Assembly: GCF_020991275.1 (NCBI RefSeq)
Contig: NZ_JAJLQY010000001.1
Location: 248,001-312,000 of the forward strand
DNA length: 64,000 nt
Direction: 5' to 3'
Source: Actinocorallia sp. API 0066
GTDB taxonomy: Bacteria > Actinomycetota > Actinomycetes > Streptosporangiales > Streptosporangiaceae
The notes below the pieces were generated by a model. The model had not been told where the DNA came from, ran no database searches, and saw only the letters and a program-made list of their open reading frames with translations. How positions within the stretch are numbered: the stretch's first letter is position 1; each line of letters begins with the position of its first letter. Shown one piece after another: positions 36,313 through 48,050 of the stretch. A program made the translations under genes and the position numbers.

Positions 36313-37197
36313 TTATCTGTTCTTGTCGTCCATGCCCCAGCGGGTGCGCAGGGAACGGTCGGCCAACCCGAACAACTGGTCCACCACGATGCCGATCACC
36401 AGGATCAGGAACATGATCGAGATCATCGTCGCCGTCTGGTTCAGGTCACGGCTGAACGTCAGCAGCGTACCGACCGACTGCTTGCCGATGATCACCAGCA
36501 GCTCGCCCGCCATCAGGCTGCGCCAAGCGAACGCCCAGCCCTGCTTGAGGCCCGCGACGAACGACGGCAGCGACGCCGGGATGATCAGGTGCCGGTACCG
36601 GGCGAAGCCCTTCAGCCCCATGACCTTGCCCGCGCGCAGCAGGATCGGCGGCGTGTAGTCCACACCCGCGATCAGGCCGTTGGCGATCGACGGCGCGGCG
36701 CCCAGGATGACCACGAACAGGATCGCGCCCTCGCTGAGCTTGAACAGCAGGATGGCGAGCGGGAACCAGGCGATCGAAGGCATCGTCTGGAGGCCGGTGA
36801 TCAGCGAGCCGAACGCCCGCCGCAGCACCCACGACTGGGAGACCAGCGCGCCGATCACACCGCCGATGAGGACGGCGAGGGTGAAGCCGATGAGGGCGCG
36901 GCGCATGGTCAGCGCGATCGCGTCCCACGTCTTCGGGTCCTGGAGCGTCTCCCAGAAGACCGGCAGCACGTCGCCGGGGCCGGGCAGGACCCACGGCGGA
37001 CGCCAGCCCGACCAGACGACGAGCTGCCAGGCGAACAGCGAGATCAGGATCGCGCTGCCGATCGGCCACAGCGCCGACCAGAGCCGCGCCAGGAAGCTCT
37101 TCTTGGCGCTGGTCGTCAGCTCCAGCGCGTCCAGGCCGGCCAGCTCGCGGTTGACGCCGGCCTCGGGCACGCCCTCGCTCTTCTGCTCAAGAACCAT
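36313..37197 (-). CDS. ABC importer permease, sulfonate/nitrate/taurine type
   Basis: 294 residues with about six membrane segments, including RRALIGFTLAVLIGGVIGAL and the EAA-like loop ARYRHLIIPASLPSFVAGL and GWAFAWRSLMAGELLV. Matches the SsuC/NrtB/TauC family. Start ATG overlaps the ATPase gene by 11 bases. Forms an uptake complex with the two upstream genes. Confidence 0.9.
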   Translation of the reverse strand: MVLEQKSEGVPEAGVNRELAGLDALELTTSAKKSFLARLWSALWPIGSAILISLFAWQLVVWSGWRPPWVLPGPGDVLPVFWETLQDPKTWDAIALTMRRALIGFTLAVLIGGVIGALVSQSWVLRRAFGSLITGLQTMPSIAWFPLAILLFKLSEGAILFVVILGAAPSIANGLIAGVDYTPPILLRAGKVMGLKGFARYRHLIIPASLPSFVAGLKQGWAFAWRSLMAGELLVIIGKQSVGTLLTFSRDLNQTATMISIMFLILVIGIVVDQLFGLADRSLRTRWGMDDKNR

Positions 37198-37987
37198 GGC
37201 GGCTGACCTCCTCCTTGAGCCGGTCGGTGATGCGGGCGGCGAGCGCGGAGACCTCGGGCGCGTCGATGCGGCGCGGCCGCTCGAAGTCCACCGGGAACTC
37301 CTCGATGACGCGGCCGGGGCGGCTGGACAGCAGCACGACGCGGTCGCCGAGCCGCACCGCCTCGCGGACGTTGTGCGTGACGAACAGCACGGTCAGGTCC
37401 CGCTCGCGCCAGATCCGCTCCAGCTCGTCGTGGAGCAGGTCGCGGGTCATCGCGTCGAGCGCGCCGAACGGCTCGTCCATGAGCAGCAGCGTGGAGCGGC
37501 GGCCCTGGTAGGACTCGGTGAGGGCGAGCGCGCGGGCCAGCGCGACACGCTGGCGCATACCGCCGGAAAGCTGGTGCGGGCGCTTCTTCTCGAAGCCCTT
37601 CAGGTGCACCGACGCCAGCAGCTCCGAGGCGCGCGGGCCGCGCTCCTTGCGGGGCAGCCCGCGCTGGCGCAGCGCCAGCTCCAGGTTGCCGGCGACGGTG
37701 AGCCACGGGAACAGGGCGGGCTCCTGGAACATCAGCGCGACGCGGGCGTTGCCGACGTCGATCGTTCCAGAGCTGACCTTGTCGAGGTCGGCGACGAGGT
37801 TGAGCAGCGTCGACTTGCCGCAGCCGGACGCGCCGAGCAGGCAGACGAACTCGCCGGGCGCGACGTCGAGCGACACGTTGTCGAGCGCGAGCAGCGCGCC
37901 GCTCCCGGAACCGAATGCTTTGGACACACCGGCGAGCCGGACCGCGGCGGCGGTCCGGCTCTCGGCGGCCTCGGGGGCCTGCGTCAT
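37187..37987 (-). CDS. ABC importer ATPase, sulfonate/nitrate/taurine type
   Basis: 266 residues. Walker A GASGCGKSTLLNLVADLD, signature QLSGGMRQRVALARALA, Walker B TLLLMDEPFGALDA, switch His in FVTHNVREAVRLGD. Family SsuB/TauB. ATGA overlap with the substrate-binding protein gene upstream and overlap with the permease downstream show a tight operon. Confidence 0.92.
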   Translation of the reverse strand: MTQAPEAAESRTAAAVRLAGVSKAFGSGSGALLALDNVSLDVAPGEFVCLLGASGCGKSTLLNLVADLDKVSSGTIDVGNARVALMFQEPALFPWLTVAGNLELALRQRGLPRKERGPRASELLASVHLKGFEKKRPHQLSGGMRQRVALARALALTESYQGRRSTLLLMDEPFGALDAMTRDLLHDELERIWRERDLTVLFVTHNVREAVRLGDRVVLLSSRPGRVIEEFPVDFERPRRIDAPEVSALAARITDRLKEEVSRHGS

Positions 37988-39036
37988 TGGGCGGAAACCT
38001 CCGGCTTGCCCTGGGACTTGAGGATCTCGTTCAGGTAGGTGAGATCGTAGATCCCGTTCAGGTCGACCGGGTCCAGCAGGCCGATCGCCTCGGCGTTCTT
38101 GGCGCCGGTGATCAGGGAGCTGGCGATCGGGTCGTTGGTGAAGTCGATCTCCTTGAAGGCGGCGTCGACGATCTCCGTGGGCAGCGCCTTGCCGGTGAGC
38201 TTCTCCAGCTGGGCGTTGGCAGCGGTCTTGGCGTCCTCGGGGTTGGCCGCGATGAAGTCGCCCGACGCGACGGTCGCGTCGACCAGCTTCTTGACGATGT
38301 CCGGGTGCTTCTTGGCGAAGTCCTGGCGGACGATCAGGTGGGTGATGACGAACTTGCCGTCAGGCCACAGGTCCTTCTCGTCGAGCAGCTTCTTGGCGCC
38401 GCTCTCCAGGATCAGGCGGGACGCGAAGGGCTCCGGCACCCAGGCGCCGTCGATCGTGCCCTGCTTGAAGGTGTCGATCGTCTGGGCGTTGGGCTGCGGG
38501 ATGACCGAGAGGTCGCCGGTGCCGTCCTGGTTGGCCGTCCAGCCGCGCTCCTTGGCCCAGGCGCGGATCGCCACATCCTGGGTGTTGCCGAGCTGCGGGG
38601 TGGCGATCTTCTTGCCCTTGAGGTCGTCCAGGCTCTTGACCTTGTCGGGGTTCACCACGAGGGAGACACCGCCGGACGCGGCACCCGCCACGATCTTGAT
38701 GGCCTGGCCCTTGGACTGCGCCCAGGCGTTGATCGCCGGGTTCGGGCCGATGAAGGTCGCGTCGAGACCCTCCGCGAACAGCGCCTCGATCGCCTCGGGG
38801 CCGGCGTTGAACGCCTTGGTGGAGAGGTTGACGTCGGAGCCGAGCTTCTCGGTGAAGATGCCCTTCTCCAGGCCCACGAGCGCGGTGGCGTGGGTGATGT
38901 TCGGGAAGAACCCGAGGTTGACGGTGGTCTTGCCGCCGTCCCCGGAGCCGGAGTCGTCACCACATGCGGCGAGCACCGGAAGGCCGATCACCAGCGCCGC
39001 GGTCGCCGCGAGGGCTTTTCTCCTGCTGAGCTTCAT
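37984..39036 (-). CDS. ABC importer substrate-binding lipoprotein (sulfonate/nitrate type)
   Basis: 350 residues from ATG 39036 (GGAG upstream; an in-frame start at 39048 is less likely). Signal peptide with lipobox LAACGDD. NLGFFPNITHATALVGLEKG is the typical start of SsuA/NrtA/ABC_sulfonate proteins, which bind aliphatic sulfonates, taurine, nitrate or thiamine precursors. First gene of the operon. A sulfur substrate fits the sulfation and Rrf2 context, but the specificity cannot be read. Confidence 0.88.
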   Translation of the reverse strand: MKLSRRKALAATAALVIGLPVLAACGDDSGSGDGGKTTVNLGFFPNITHATALVGLEKGIFTEKLGSDVNLSTKAFNAGPEAIEALFAEGLDATFIGPNPAINAWAQSKGQAIKIVAGAASGGVSLVVNPDKVKSLDDLKGKKIATPQLGNTQDVAIRAWAKERGWTANQDGTGDLSVIPQPNAQTIDTFKQGTIDGAWVPEPFASRLILESGAKKLLDEKDLWPDGKFVITHLIVRQDFAKKHPDIVKKLVDATVASGDFIAANPEDAKTAANAQLEKLTGKALPTEIVDAAFKEIDFTNDPIASSLITGAKNAEAIGLLDPVDLNGIYDLTYLNEILKSQGKPEVSAQ

Positions 39037-39100
39037 CGCGCTCCACACTCCATCTTTCCGACTGCATTTAGGGGGATGAGTCGTGCCTTGCCGTCGGATG

Positions 39101-39120
39101 GATAATTCCGACTGGTTTGA
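39101..39120. promoter_or_regulatory. Candidate Rrf2 operator upstream of the importer operon
   Basis: GATAATTCCGACTGGTTTGA, 65 bases upstream of the first importer gene, is the partner of the similar sequence upstream of the Rrf2 gene at 36236-36255 (14 of 20 bases). The core CCGACT-GTTT is shared. Confidence 0.4.
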
Positions 39121-39280
39121 TGCGAAAAGTAGACCAGCTCCCGCCCCGACAAGTCAACCTGATAGGTAGGAATAGTGGGTCGCGATCCGGTAACAGGTGG
39201 CCACCCAGGAGGGCGGCGAGCCGCGCCGAGGCTACCCGAACCCCTTCGGTAGGCTCGACGGGCAACCCCCGTGATGCTGA

Positions 39281-40579
<1,299 letters not shown>

Positions 40580-41005
40580 ATCAGCGCGCGGAGCGGCGGG
40601 CCCGCCCCCCGGGAGACGACCCCGGGGGGCAGGTCCCATCTGACCTCGCGCGCCGCGATCCTCGCCGTGGTGCTCTGCGCGATCGCGCTGAGCCTCGCCT
40701 ACCCCGTCCGCGAGTACATCGCCCAGCGCAGCCAGATAGCCCAGCTCCAGAAGCGCGAGGCGGCGGCCCGCGCGGACGTCGAGGACCTCAACGCCCAGAA
40801 GTCACGCCTGGGTGATCCGGACTACGTCAAGGGCGAGGCGCGTAGGCGGCTGCACTACTGCGACCCCGGAGAGCAGTGCTTCGTCGTCCTGGACGGGGAG
40901 GGCGGCGCCTCCCAGTACGGTGGAGGCGAGCAGGAGCAGCGCAAGGCGCCGCCCTGGTACGAGACGCTGTGGGGGTCGGTCGAGGCAGCCGACGAGCAGC
41001 CTTAA
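40580..41005 (+). CDS. ftsB: FtsB/DivIC-family septum protein, proposed ATC start
   Basis: 141 residues if read from ATC 40580. The same frame as eno continues after its stop with ISARSGGPAPRETT, then the membrane helix AAILAVVLCAIALSLAYP and a coiled coil (IAQRSQIAQLQKREAAARA). The first ATG/GTG/TTG in frame is GTG 40667, which would start inside the membrane helix and has no ribosome-binding site; ATC 40580 has GGGAGG five bases upstream. CTG 40640 is another option. Such proteins link FtsQ and FtsL in the divisome. Position after eno and before the DUF501 gene is conserved in actinobacteria. Confidence 0.85.
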   Translation: MSARSGGPAPRETTPGGRSHLTSRAAILAVVLCAIALSLAYPVREYIAQRSQIAQLQKREAAARADVEDLNAQKSRLGDPDYVKGEARRRLHYCDPGEQCFVVLDGEGGASQYGGGEQEQRKAPPWYETLWGSVEAADEQP

Positions 41006-41019
41006 GCGGGAGTATCGGT

Positions 41020-41547
41020 TTGGAAGAGCGTGACGTTGCCGCTGTCGAGGCCCAGCTGGGCCGGGAGATCCGGGGGGCGGCGAGCGTCGCGCACCGGTGC
41101 CCGTGCGGGCTCCCCGACGTGATCGAGACGGCGCCGTACCTGCCCGACGGCTCCCCGTTCCCCACCTTGTACTACCTGACGTGTCCCAAGGCGGCCTCGG
41201 CCATCGGACGTCTTGAGGAGCGCGGCGACATGCGCGGCATGCAGGCCCGTCTCGCGGAGGACCCGGAGCTGGCCGCGCGCTACCGGGCCGCGCACGAGGA
41301 CTACCGGGCGCGCCGCGACAAGGCGGCCGAAGCCGCGGGCCTGCCCCGGCTGCCCGAGACGATGCAGACGGCGGGCGGCATGCCCGAACGGGTCAAGTGC
41401 CTGCACGCGCTCGTCGGTCACGAACTGGCGGCCCCCGGAAACAATCCCTTCGGACGGGAAGCACTGGACGAACTCCCGCAATGGTGGCGCTCCGGGCCCT
41501 GCGTCGATGTCATGATTGACCGCGGAACGGCCGTAGAGGGCAGCTAG
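41020..41547 (+). CDS. DUF501 domain protein
   Basis: 175 residues from TTG 41020 with GGGAG seven bases upstream. Contains VAHRCPCGLPDVIETAPYLP and FPTLYYLTCPKAASAIGRLE, the DUF501 signature with conserved CxC and Cys in the YLTCP segment. Function unknown; the gene is almost always found between ftsB and ppx in actinobacteria, as here. The three Cys suggest metal binding. Confidence 0.9.
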   Translation: MEERDVAAVEAQLGREIRGAASVAHRCPCGLPDVIETAPYLPDGSPFPTLYYLTCPKAASAIGRLEERGDMRGMQARLAEDPELAARYRAAHEDYRARRDKAAEAAGLPRLPETMQTAGGMPERVKCLHALVGHELAAPGNNPFGREALDELPQWWRSGPCVDVMIDRGTAVEGS

Positions 41548-41563
41548 GGCCGGGGAGGGTGAC

Positions 41564-42481
41564 ATGACGCGGGTTGCCGCGATCGACTGCGGGACGAACT
41601 CCGTCCGGCTTCTCATCGCCGACGTGGGCGAGGAGCTGAAGGACGTCGAGCGCGAGATGCGCATCGTACGCCTCGGACAGGGAGTGGACGAGACCGGCGA
41701 GCTGGCGCCCGAGGCGCTGGAACGCACCTTCAAGGAGATGCGCGGGTACGCCGCGCTCATCGAACGGCACGGCGCCGAACGGGTGCGGGTCGTGGCGACC
41801 AGCGCGACCCGGGACGCGCGCAACAGGGCGGACTTCGTCGCCGGCGTTGTGGAGATCTTCGGGGTGAAGCCCGAGGTGGTCTCCGGCGAGGAGGAGGCGC
41901 AGCTCTCGTTCACCGGCGCGACCCGTGAGCTGGCCGCGCTGCGCCCGCCGCGCCCCTACCTGGTGGTGGACATCGGCGGCGGCTCGACGGAGTTCGTCGT
42001 CGGGTCGTCGCAGGTCGAGGCGGCCAAGTCGGTGAACATCGGCTGCGTCCGGATGACCGAGCGGCACTTCAGGGGCGCGAACCCGCCCTCGCCGGAGCTG
42101 ATCTCCAACGCGGTCGCCGACATCGACGCGCATCTGGAGGCCGTCCGGCAGGAGGTCCCGGTCGGGGAGGCGCGCACGCTGGTGGGCCTCGCCGGTTCGG
42201 TCACCACCGTCTCGGCGATCAACCTCGGGCTTGAGGCGTACGACTCGCGGCGGATCCACCTGTCGCGGGTGACGGCGGCGCAGGTCCACGAGATCACCCG
42301 GCGGCTGCTGAAGCTGACGCACGAGGAGCGCGCCGCGATCGGTGTGATGCACCCCGGACGGGTCGACGTCATCGGCGCGGGCTCCCTCATCCTGGACCGG
42401 ATCATGCGCGAGTACGGGTTCGGCGCGGTCGTCGTCAGCGAGCACGACATCCTGGACGGGATCGCCTGGAGTCTCGCCTGA
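41564..42481 (+). CDS. ppx: Exopolyphosphatase/guanosine pentaphosphate phosphatase, Ppx/GppA family
   Basis: 305 residues; ATG after GGAGG. ASKHA fold: AAIDCGTNSVRLLIADV, VVATSATRDARNRADFV, PYLVVDIGGGSTEFVVGSS and GLAGSVTTVSAINLGLEAYD. The length corresponds to the short actinobacterial form without C-terminal domains. It degrades polyphosphate or pppGpp. Confidence 0.94.
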   Translation: MTRVAAIDCGTNSVRLLIADVGEELKDVEREMRIVRLGQGVDETGELAPEALERTFKEMRGYAALIERHGAERVRVVATSATRDARNRADFVAGVVEIFGVKPEVVSGEEEAQLSFTGATRELAALRPPRPYLVVDIGGGSTEFVVGSSQVEAAKSVNIGCVRMTERHFRGANPPSPELISNAVADIDAHLEAVRQEVPVGEARTLVGLAGSVTTVSAINLGLEAYDSRRIHLSRVTAAQVHEITRRLLKLTHEERAAIGVMHPGRVDVIGAGSLILDRIMREYGFGAVVVSEHDILDGIAWSLA

Positions 42482-43272
42482 GCGGCGGGAACCCCCCGTA
42501 CGTCCCGCCCGGCACCGGCTGGCCCGACGACCCGGCCGGCGCGGGCACGCCCGTCGCGGCCGATCCCGGTGCCGTGGCGGCGCTGGCCGCGTCCGCTTCC
42601 GGGCTGCCCGAGTTGGACGCGCGTGAGTCGGTGTGCCGTGCCTGCCCGCGTCTGGTCGAGTGGCGTGAGCGGGTGGCCGTCGAGCGGCGCAAGGCGTTCC
42701 GGGACGAGCGGTACTGGGGCCGTCCGGTGCCCGGCTGGGGCGCCGCCGACCCGGCGATCCTGCTGGTGGGGCTGGCGCCCGCCGCGCACGGCGGCAACCG
42801 GACCGGCCGGATCTTCACCGGCGACCGTTCCGGCGACTGGCTGTTCGCCTCCCTGCACCGGTGCGGCCTGGCCGTCCAGCCGGAGAGCGTCCACGCGGGC
42901 GACGGGCAGCGCCTCCTGCACACGAGGGTCGTCGCGACGGTCAGGTGCGCGCCGCCCGACAACAAGCCGTCGCCGCAGGAGCGCGACGCGTGCCGTCCGT
43001 GGCTGGTCCGCGAGCTGGAACTGACGCGGCCCAGGGTGCTGGTGGTGCTGGGCGGGTTCGCGTGGCAGGCGCTGTGGCCGTCGCTCGCCGCCGCCGGGGT
43101 GCCGGTGCCCCGGCCCCGGCCGCGTTTCGGACACGCCGTCGAGGCGAAGGCGGGCGATATGACGGTGCTGGGCTGCTACCACCCGTCCCAGCAGAACACG
43201 TTCACGGGCCGGGTGACCGAGGAGATGCTCGACGCGGTGTTCCACCGGGCCAGGACGCTCGCGGGTGTCTGA
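42478..43272 (+). CDS. Family 5 uracil-DNA glycosylase (UdgB type), proposed CTG start
   Basis: 264 residues if read from CTG 42478, which overlaps the ppx stop as CTGA with GGAG six bases upstream. The N-terminal segment PPYVPPGTGWPDDPAGAGTP is like that of known UdgB proteins, and there is no ATG/GTG/TTG upstream of it; GTG 42574 would delete it. Motifs: four Cys for the iron-sulfur cluster (CRACP, later RCAPP, CRPW and LGCYH), LLVGLAPAAHGGNRTGRIFT and CYHPSQQNTFTGR. Removes uracil and hypoxanthine from DNA. Confidence 0.88.
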   Translation: MSGGNPPYVPPGTGWPDDPAGAGTPVAADPGAVAALAASASGLPELDARESVCRACPRLVEWRERVAVERRKAFRDERYWGRPVPGWGAADPAILLVGLAPAAHGGNRTGRIFTGDRSGDWLFASLHRCGLAVQPESVHAGDGQRLLHTRVVATVRCAPPDNKPSPQERDACRPWLVRELELTRPRVLVVLGGFAWQALWPSLAAAGVPVPRPRPRFGHAVEAKAGDMTVLGCYHPSQQNTFTGRVTEEMLDAVFHRARTLAGV

Positions 43273-43300
43273 CCGGGGGGTTCCGCGGAGCCGGGGGAGT

Positions 43301-43356
43301 GGGACAGGACCGGGCTCAGCGGAAGTCCGCTGAACGCCCCCGTCGGGTCCTGTCCC
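43301..43356 (+). terminator. Compound hairpin terminator after the ftsB-udgB block
   Basis: Outer perfect 11-bp arms GGGACAGGACC (43301-43311) and GGTCCTGTCCC (43346-43356) enclose a second perfect 7-bp hairpin CAGCGGA/TCCGCTG (43317-43323 / 43326-43332). CTTCCCC follows. The rest of the 279-base gap up to 43552 holds no gene. Confidence 0.65.
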
Positions 43357-43551
43357 TTCCCCACGTAGTGGGATGCCCCCTCAGCACCATTGGTTGGCGG
43401 TTTCGGCGGATTTTTTCCGGGCCCCATCCGGCCGCCCGACCCGTGGCGCGTGCCACACCGTCCGCGCCGGGCATGGGATAGTCCGCGGCCTGCCTAAGAT
43501 CACAGACGGGCCGGTGCCGCCGCCCAGACGATCGACAGCGGGGGGAACGCC

Positions 43552-44643
43552 ATGGCGGAGGGGATCGCGGGAAGACTCGAACCGCTGCTGGTACGGCTGC
43601 TCGGACCCGAACCGCCGGTCCGGGTGCGCGCCTGGGACGGCAGCGAGATCGGCGGCGCGGAAGGCCCGGTCTTTGTCATCCGGGACCGCAGGGCGCTGCG
43701 CAGGCTGCTGTGGAAGCCGGGCGAGGTCGGCCTCGTCCGCGCCTTCGTCAGCGGCGAACTCGACATCGAGGGCGACGTGTACGCCGCGTTGGGCGCGCTC
43801 CAGCGGGTGCTGCGCCGGGGCGACGAGCCGATAGCGCTGAGCGCCGACGACAAACGCGAGATCGTCCGGACGGCCGTGATGCTCGGCGCGGTCGGCCCCG
43901 AGCCGAAGGCGCCGCCCGAGGAGGACGCGGGCGGGCTCATGGCCGAGACCTCACCCGGCCTGTACGCGCGGATGGCCGGGCCGGGGAAGGGCACCGGTGT
44001 GGGCACCTGGACGGACGCCGCCGACCTCGCCGCGGCACAGGACGCCGACGCGGACGGGCTGATCGCACGGCTCGACCCGCGGCCCGGCGAGACGGTGCTG
44101 GAGCTGAACGCGGGCTTCGCGGCGTTCTCCCGGAGGCTCGCCGCCGCCCGTCCGGAGATCGCCGTCACCGCCCACACCCCGTTCCCCGCCGACGCGCCGG
44201 GCGTCACCGTCGTCGCCGACCCGCCCGGCGAGGGGTTCGACGCCGTCGTCTCGGTCGCCGGGACAACACCCGTGCACCGGTTCGCCGACCGGGTGGCCGC
44301 CGCGCTCCGCCCCGGCGGCAGGCTCGTGGCCCGCCAGACGGTGCACCGGCCCGACGCGGTCCCACGACCCTTCACCAGCGACTACGTTTACGGCAGGGAG
44401 GGGGAGACGCCCACGCTGGGCGAACTCACCGGCCTGTTCGACGCGGTCGGCCTGGAGGTGCGCGAGGTGCGGGCGCTGCGGGAGGACTACGCTCGGACGC
44501 TCCGCGCCTGGGCCGCCAACCTCGCCGACAGCACGGACGACAACGGCGTCGCCCGGGTGTGGGCCCTGCATCTGGCCACTACCGCGCTGGCGTGTGAGAA
44601 CGGCAGAATCGGGGTGTACGAGGTGACCGCCGTCCTCAGGTGA
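43552..44643 (+). CDS. CFA-synthase-like methyltransferase with degenerate SAM site
   Basis: 363 residues. N-terminal 110 residues resemble the N-terminal region of cyclopropane-fatty-acid-synthase-like methyltransferases (LLWKPGEVGLVRAFVSGELD, IEGDVYAALGALQRVL). The methyltransferase part has the right spacing but motif I is VLELNAGFAAFSRRLA instead of VLEIGCGWG, and the later LRPGGRLVARQTVHRPD is present. It may be an inactive or diverged lipid methyltransferase. Stands alone between the udgB terminator and a Bax-inhibitor gene. Confidence 0.65.
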   Translation: MAEGIAGRLEPLLVRLLGPEPPVRVRAWDGSEIGGAEGPVFVIRDRRALRRLLWKPGEVGLVRAFVSGELDIEGDVYAALGALQRVLRRGDEPIALSADDKREIVRTAVMLGAVGPEPKAPPEEDAGGLMAETSPGLYARMAGPGKGTGVGTWTDAADLAAAQDADADGLIARLDPRPGETVLELNAGFAAFSRRLAAARPEIAVTAHTPFPADAPGVTVVADPPGEGFDAVVSVAGTTPVHRFADRVAAALRPGGRLVARQTVHRPDAVPRPFTSDYVYGREGETPTLGELTGLFDAVGLEVREVRALREDYARTLRAWAANLADSTDDNGVARVWALHLATTALACENGRIGVYEVTAVLR

Positions 44644-44714
44644 TCGCCAGGGTACGGAACCAATATCGGACACTGTCCGTCTATGGGATGAAAGTACGAC
44701 TGCTGGAGGCAGTG

Positions 44715-45494
44715 ATGGAGAGCAGGAACCCCGTGTTCCGCAAGGTAGGGGAGCAGGCACGGATGGGGTACACCCCCTCTCCCGCCGAGCTCCAGGGCAT
44801 GTACGACCAGCCGGCCTACGCGCCGCCCGCCGAGCGGACGATGACCATTGACGACGTCGTCGTCAAGGGGTTCGCGAGCCTCGGCGTGCTGGTCGCCACC
44901 GGCGCCGTCGCCTGGGTGCTCAACCTGGGCATGGGCATCGCGCTCATCTCGGTGCTCGTCGCGCTGGGCATCGGCCTGTACCTGAGCTTCAGCGGCAAGT
45001 CCAGCGGCCCGCTGACGCTGACGTACTCGGCGTTCTACGGCATCGCCGTCGGCACGATCAGCCACCTGTACAACAACCTGTACAACGGCATCGTCTTCCA
45101 GGCCATCCTCGGCACCGCGCTGGCGTTCGCGGCGATGCTGGCCGTGTACTCGCTGCGCATCATCCGGGTGACGCCGAAGTTCACCCGTTACGTGGTCGCC
45201 GCCGGTGTCGCGCTGATGGCGCTGATGCTGGTGAACCTCGTCGTCGGCATGTTCAACGACACCGGCATCGGCATCCGGGAGAACGGCCCGATCGGCATCG
45301 CGTTCTCCGTGATCGCGATCCTCGTCGGCTGCTTCTTCCTCATGCTCGACTTCGACATGATCGAGCGGGGCGTCCAGGCGGGCGTCCCGGCCAAGTTCGC
45401 GTGGGCCTGCGCCTTCGCGCTGACCAGCACCCTGGTCTGGATCTACCTGGAGATCCTGCGTCTGCTCGCGATCCTCCAGGGCGGGGACGACTAG
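44715..45494 (+). CDS. Bax inhibitor-1/YccA-family membrane protein
   Basis: 259 residues from ATG 44715 (GGAGG five bases upstream). The soluble N-terminus ends at RTMTIDDVVVKGFASLG, followed by seven membrane segments; the last contains MLDFDMIERGVQAGVPAK, a family signature. Homologues are pH-sensitive calcium leak channels or protease regulators; role in actinobacteria is unclear. Same direction as the CFA-like gene, 71 bases downstream. Confidence 0.87.
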   Translation: MESRNPVFRKVGEQARMGYTPSPAELQGMYDQPAYAPPAERTMTIDDVVVKGFASLGVLVATGAVAWVLNLGMGIALISVLVALGIGLYLSFSGKSSGPLTLTYSAFYGIAVGTISHLYNNLYNGIVFQAILGTALAFAAMLAVYSLRIIRVTPKFTRYVVAAGVALMALMLVNLVVGMFNDTGIGIRENGPIGIAFSVIAILVGCFFLMLDFDMIERGVQAGVPAKFAWACAFALTSTLVWIYLEILRLLAILQGGDD

Positions 45495-45521
45495 CCGTCC
45501 CCTCACTGAGACGTCCCCCTG

Positions 45522-45560
45522 GGGGGCACCGGCGGAGGGTTGCGCCCCGTCGGTGCCCCC
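45522..45560 (+). terminator. Terminator after the Bax-inhibitor gene
   Basis: GGGGGCACCG (45522-45531) pairs perfectly with CGGTGCCCCC (45551-45560) around a 19-base loop, 28 bases past the stop. Confidence 0.6.
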
Positions 45561-45580
45561 GGGGACACCAGCACGGTCGC

Positions 45581-45613
45581 AGCCGGGCCCGCCCTTCGTG
45601 GACGGGCCCGGCT
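45581..45613 (-). terminator. Terminator after the chitinase gene
   Basis: AGCCGGGCCCG (45581-45591) pairs perfectly with CGGGCCCGGCT (45603-45613) around an 11-base loop, seven bases beyond the chitinase stop on the minus strand. With the hairpin at 45522-45560 it insulates two convergent genes. Confidence 0.65.
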
Positions 45614-45619
45614 GTTCCC

Positions 45620-47806
<2,187 letters not shown>

Positions 47807-47845
47807 GCTCTCGGACTCCTGTCGGTGGACTTTCCCTGAATGGTT

Positions 47846-47858
47846 AGGAAAGTTTCCT
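47846..47858. promoter_or_regulatory. Palindrome AGGAAA-G-TTTCCT upstream of the chitinase
   Basis: Perfect 6-1-6 palindrome 40 bases upstream of the chitinase ATG. GAAA-TTTC palindromes stand upstream of several secreted glycoside hydrolase genes in streptomycetes as LacI-type repressor targets. No DasR-type box (TGGTCTAGACCA) was found. Confidence 0.45.
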
Positions 47859-48050
47859 GTCGATTCGGCCCGAAAATAAGCCGGTGATCCTCCTCACGCA
47901 AGAGCGGGAACCCCCGCTTATGCCCGTCTTAAGCAACCCCTAAGTTCCAGGCCCACCCCGTCACCGGCGCCTGACACACACGACATCCTCGGGAAACGCC
48001 GAAGGGCGCCACCCGCCGAACACGGATGACGCCCTGCTGGCCGCTTCAGG

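Noticed and set aside
42574-42576. GTG 42574 as udgB start
   Set aside because: Loses the family-conserved N-terminal segment. Retained only as an alternative.
48004-48040. AGGGCG/CGCCCT arms after the thiolase gene
   Set aside because: Six-bp arms with a long loop are too weak to call a terminator.
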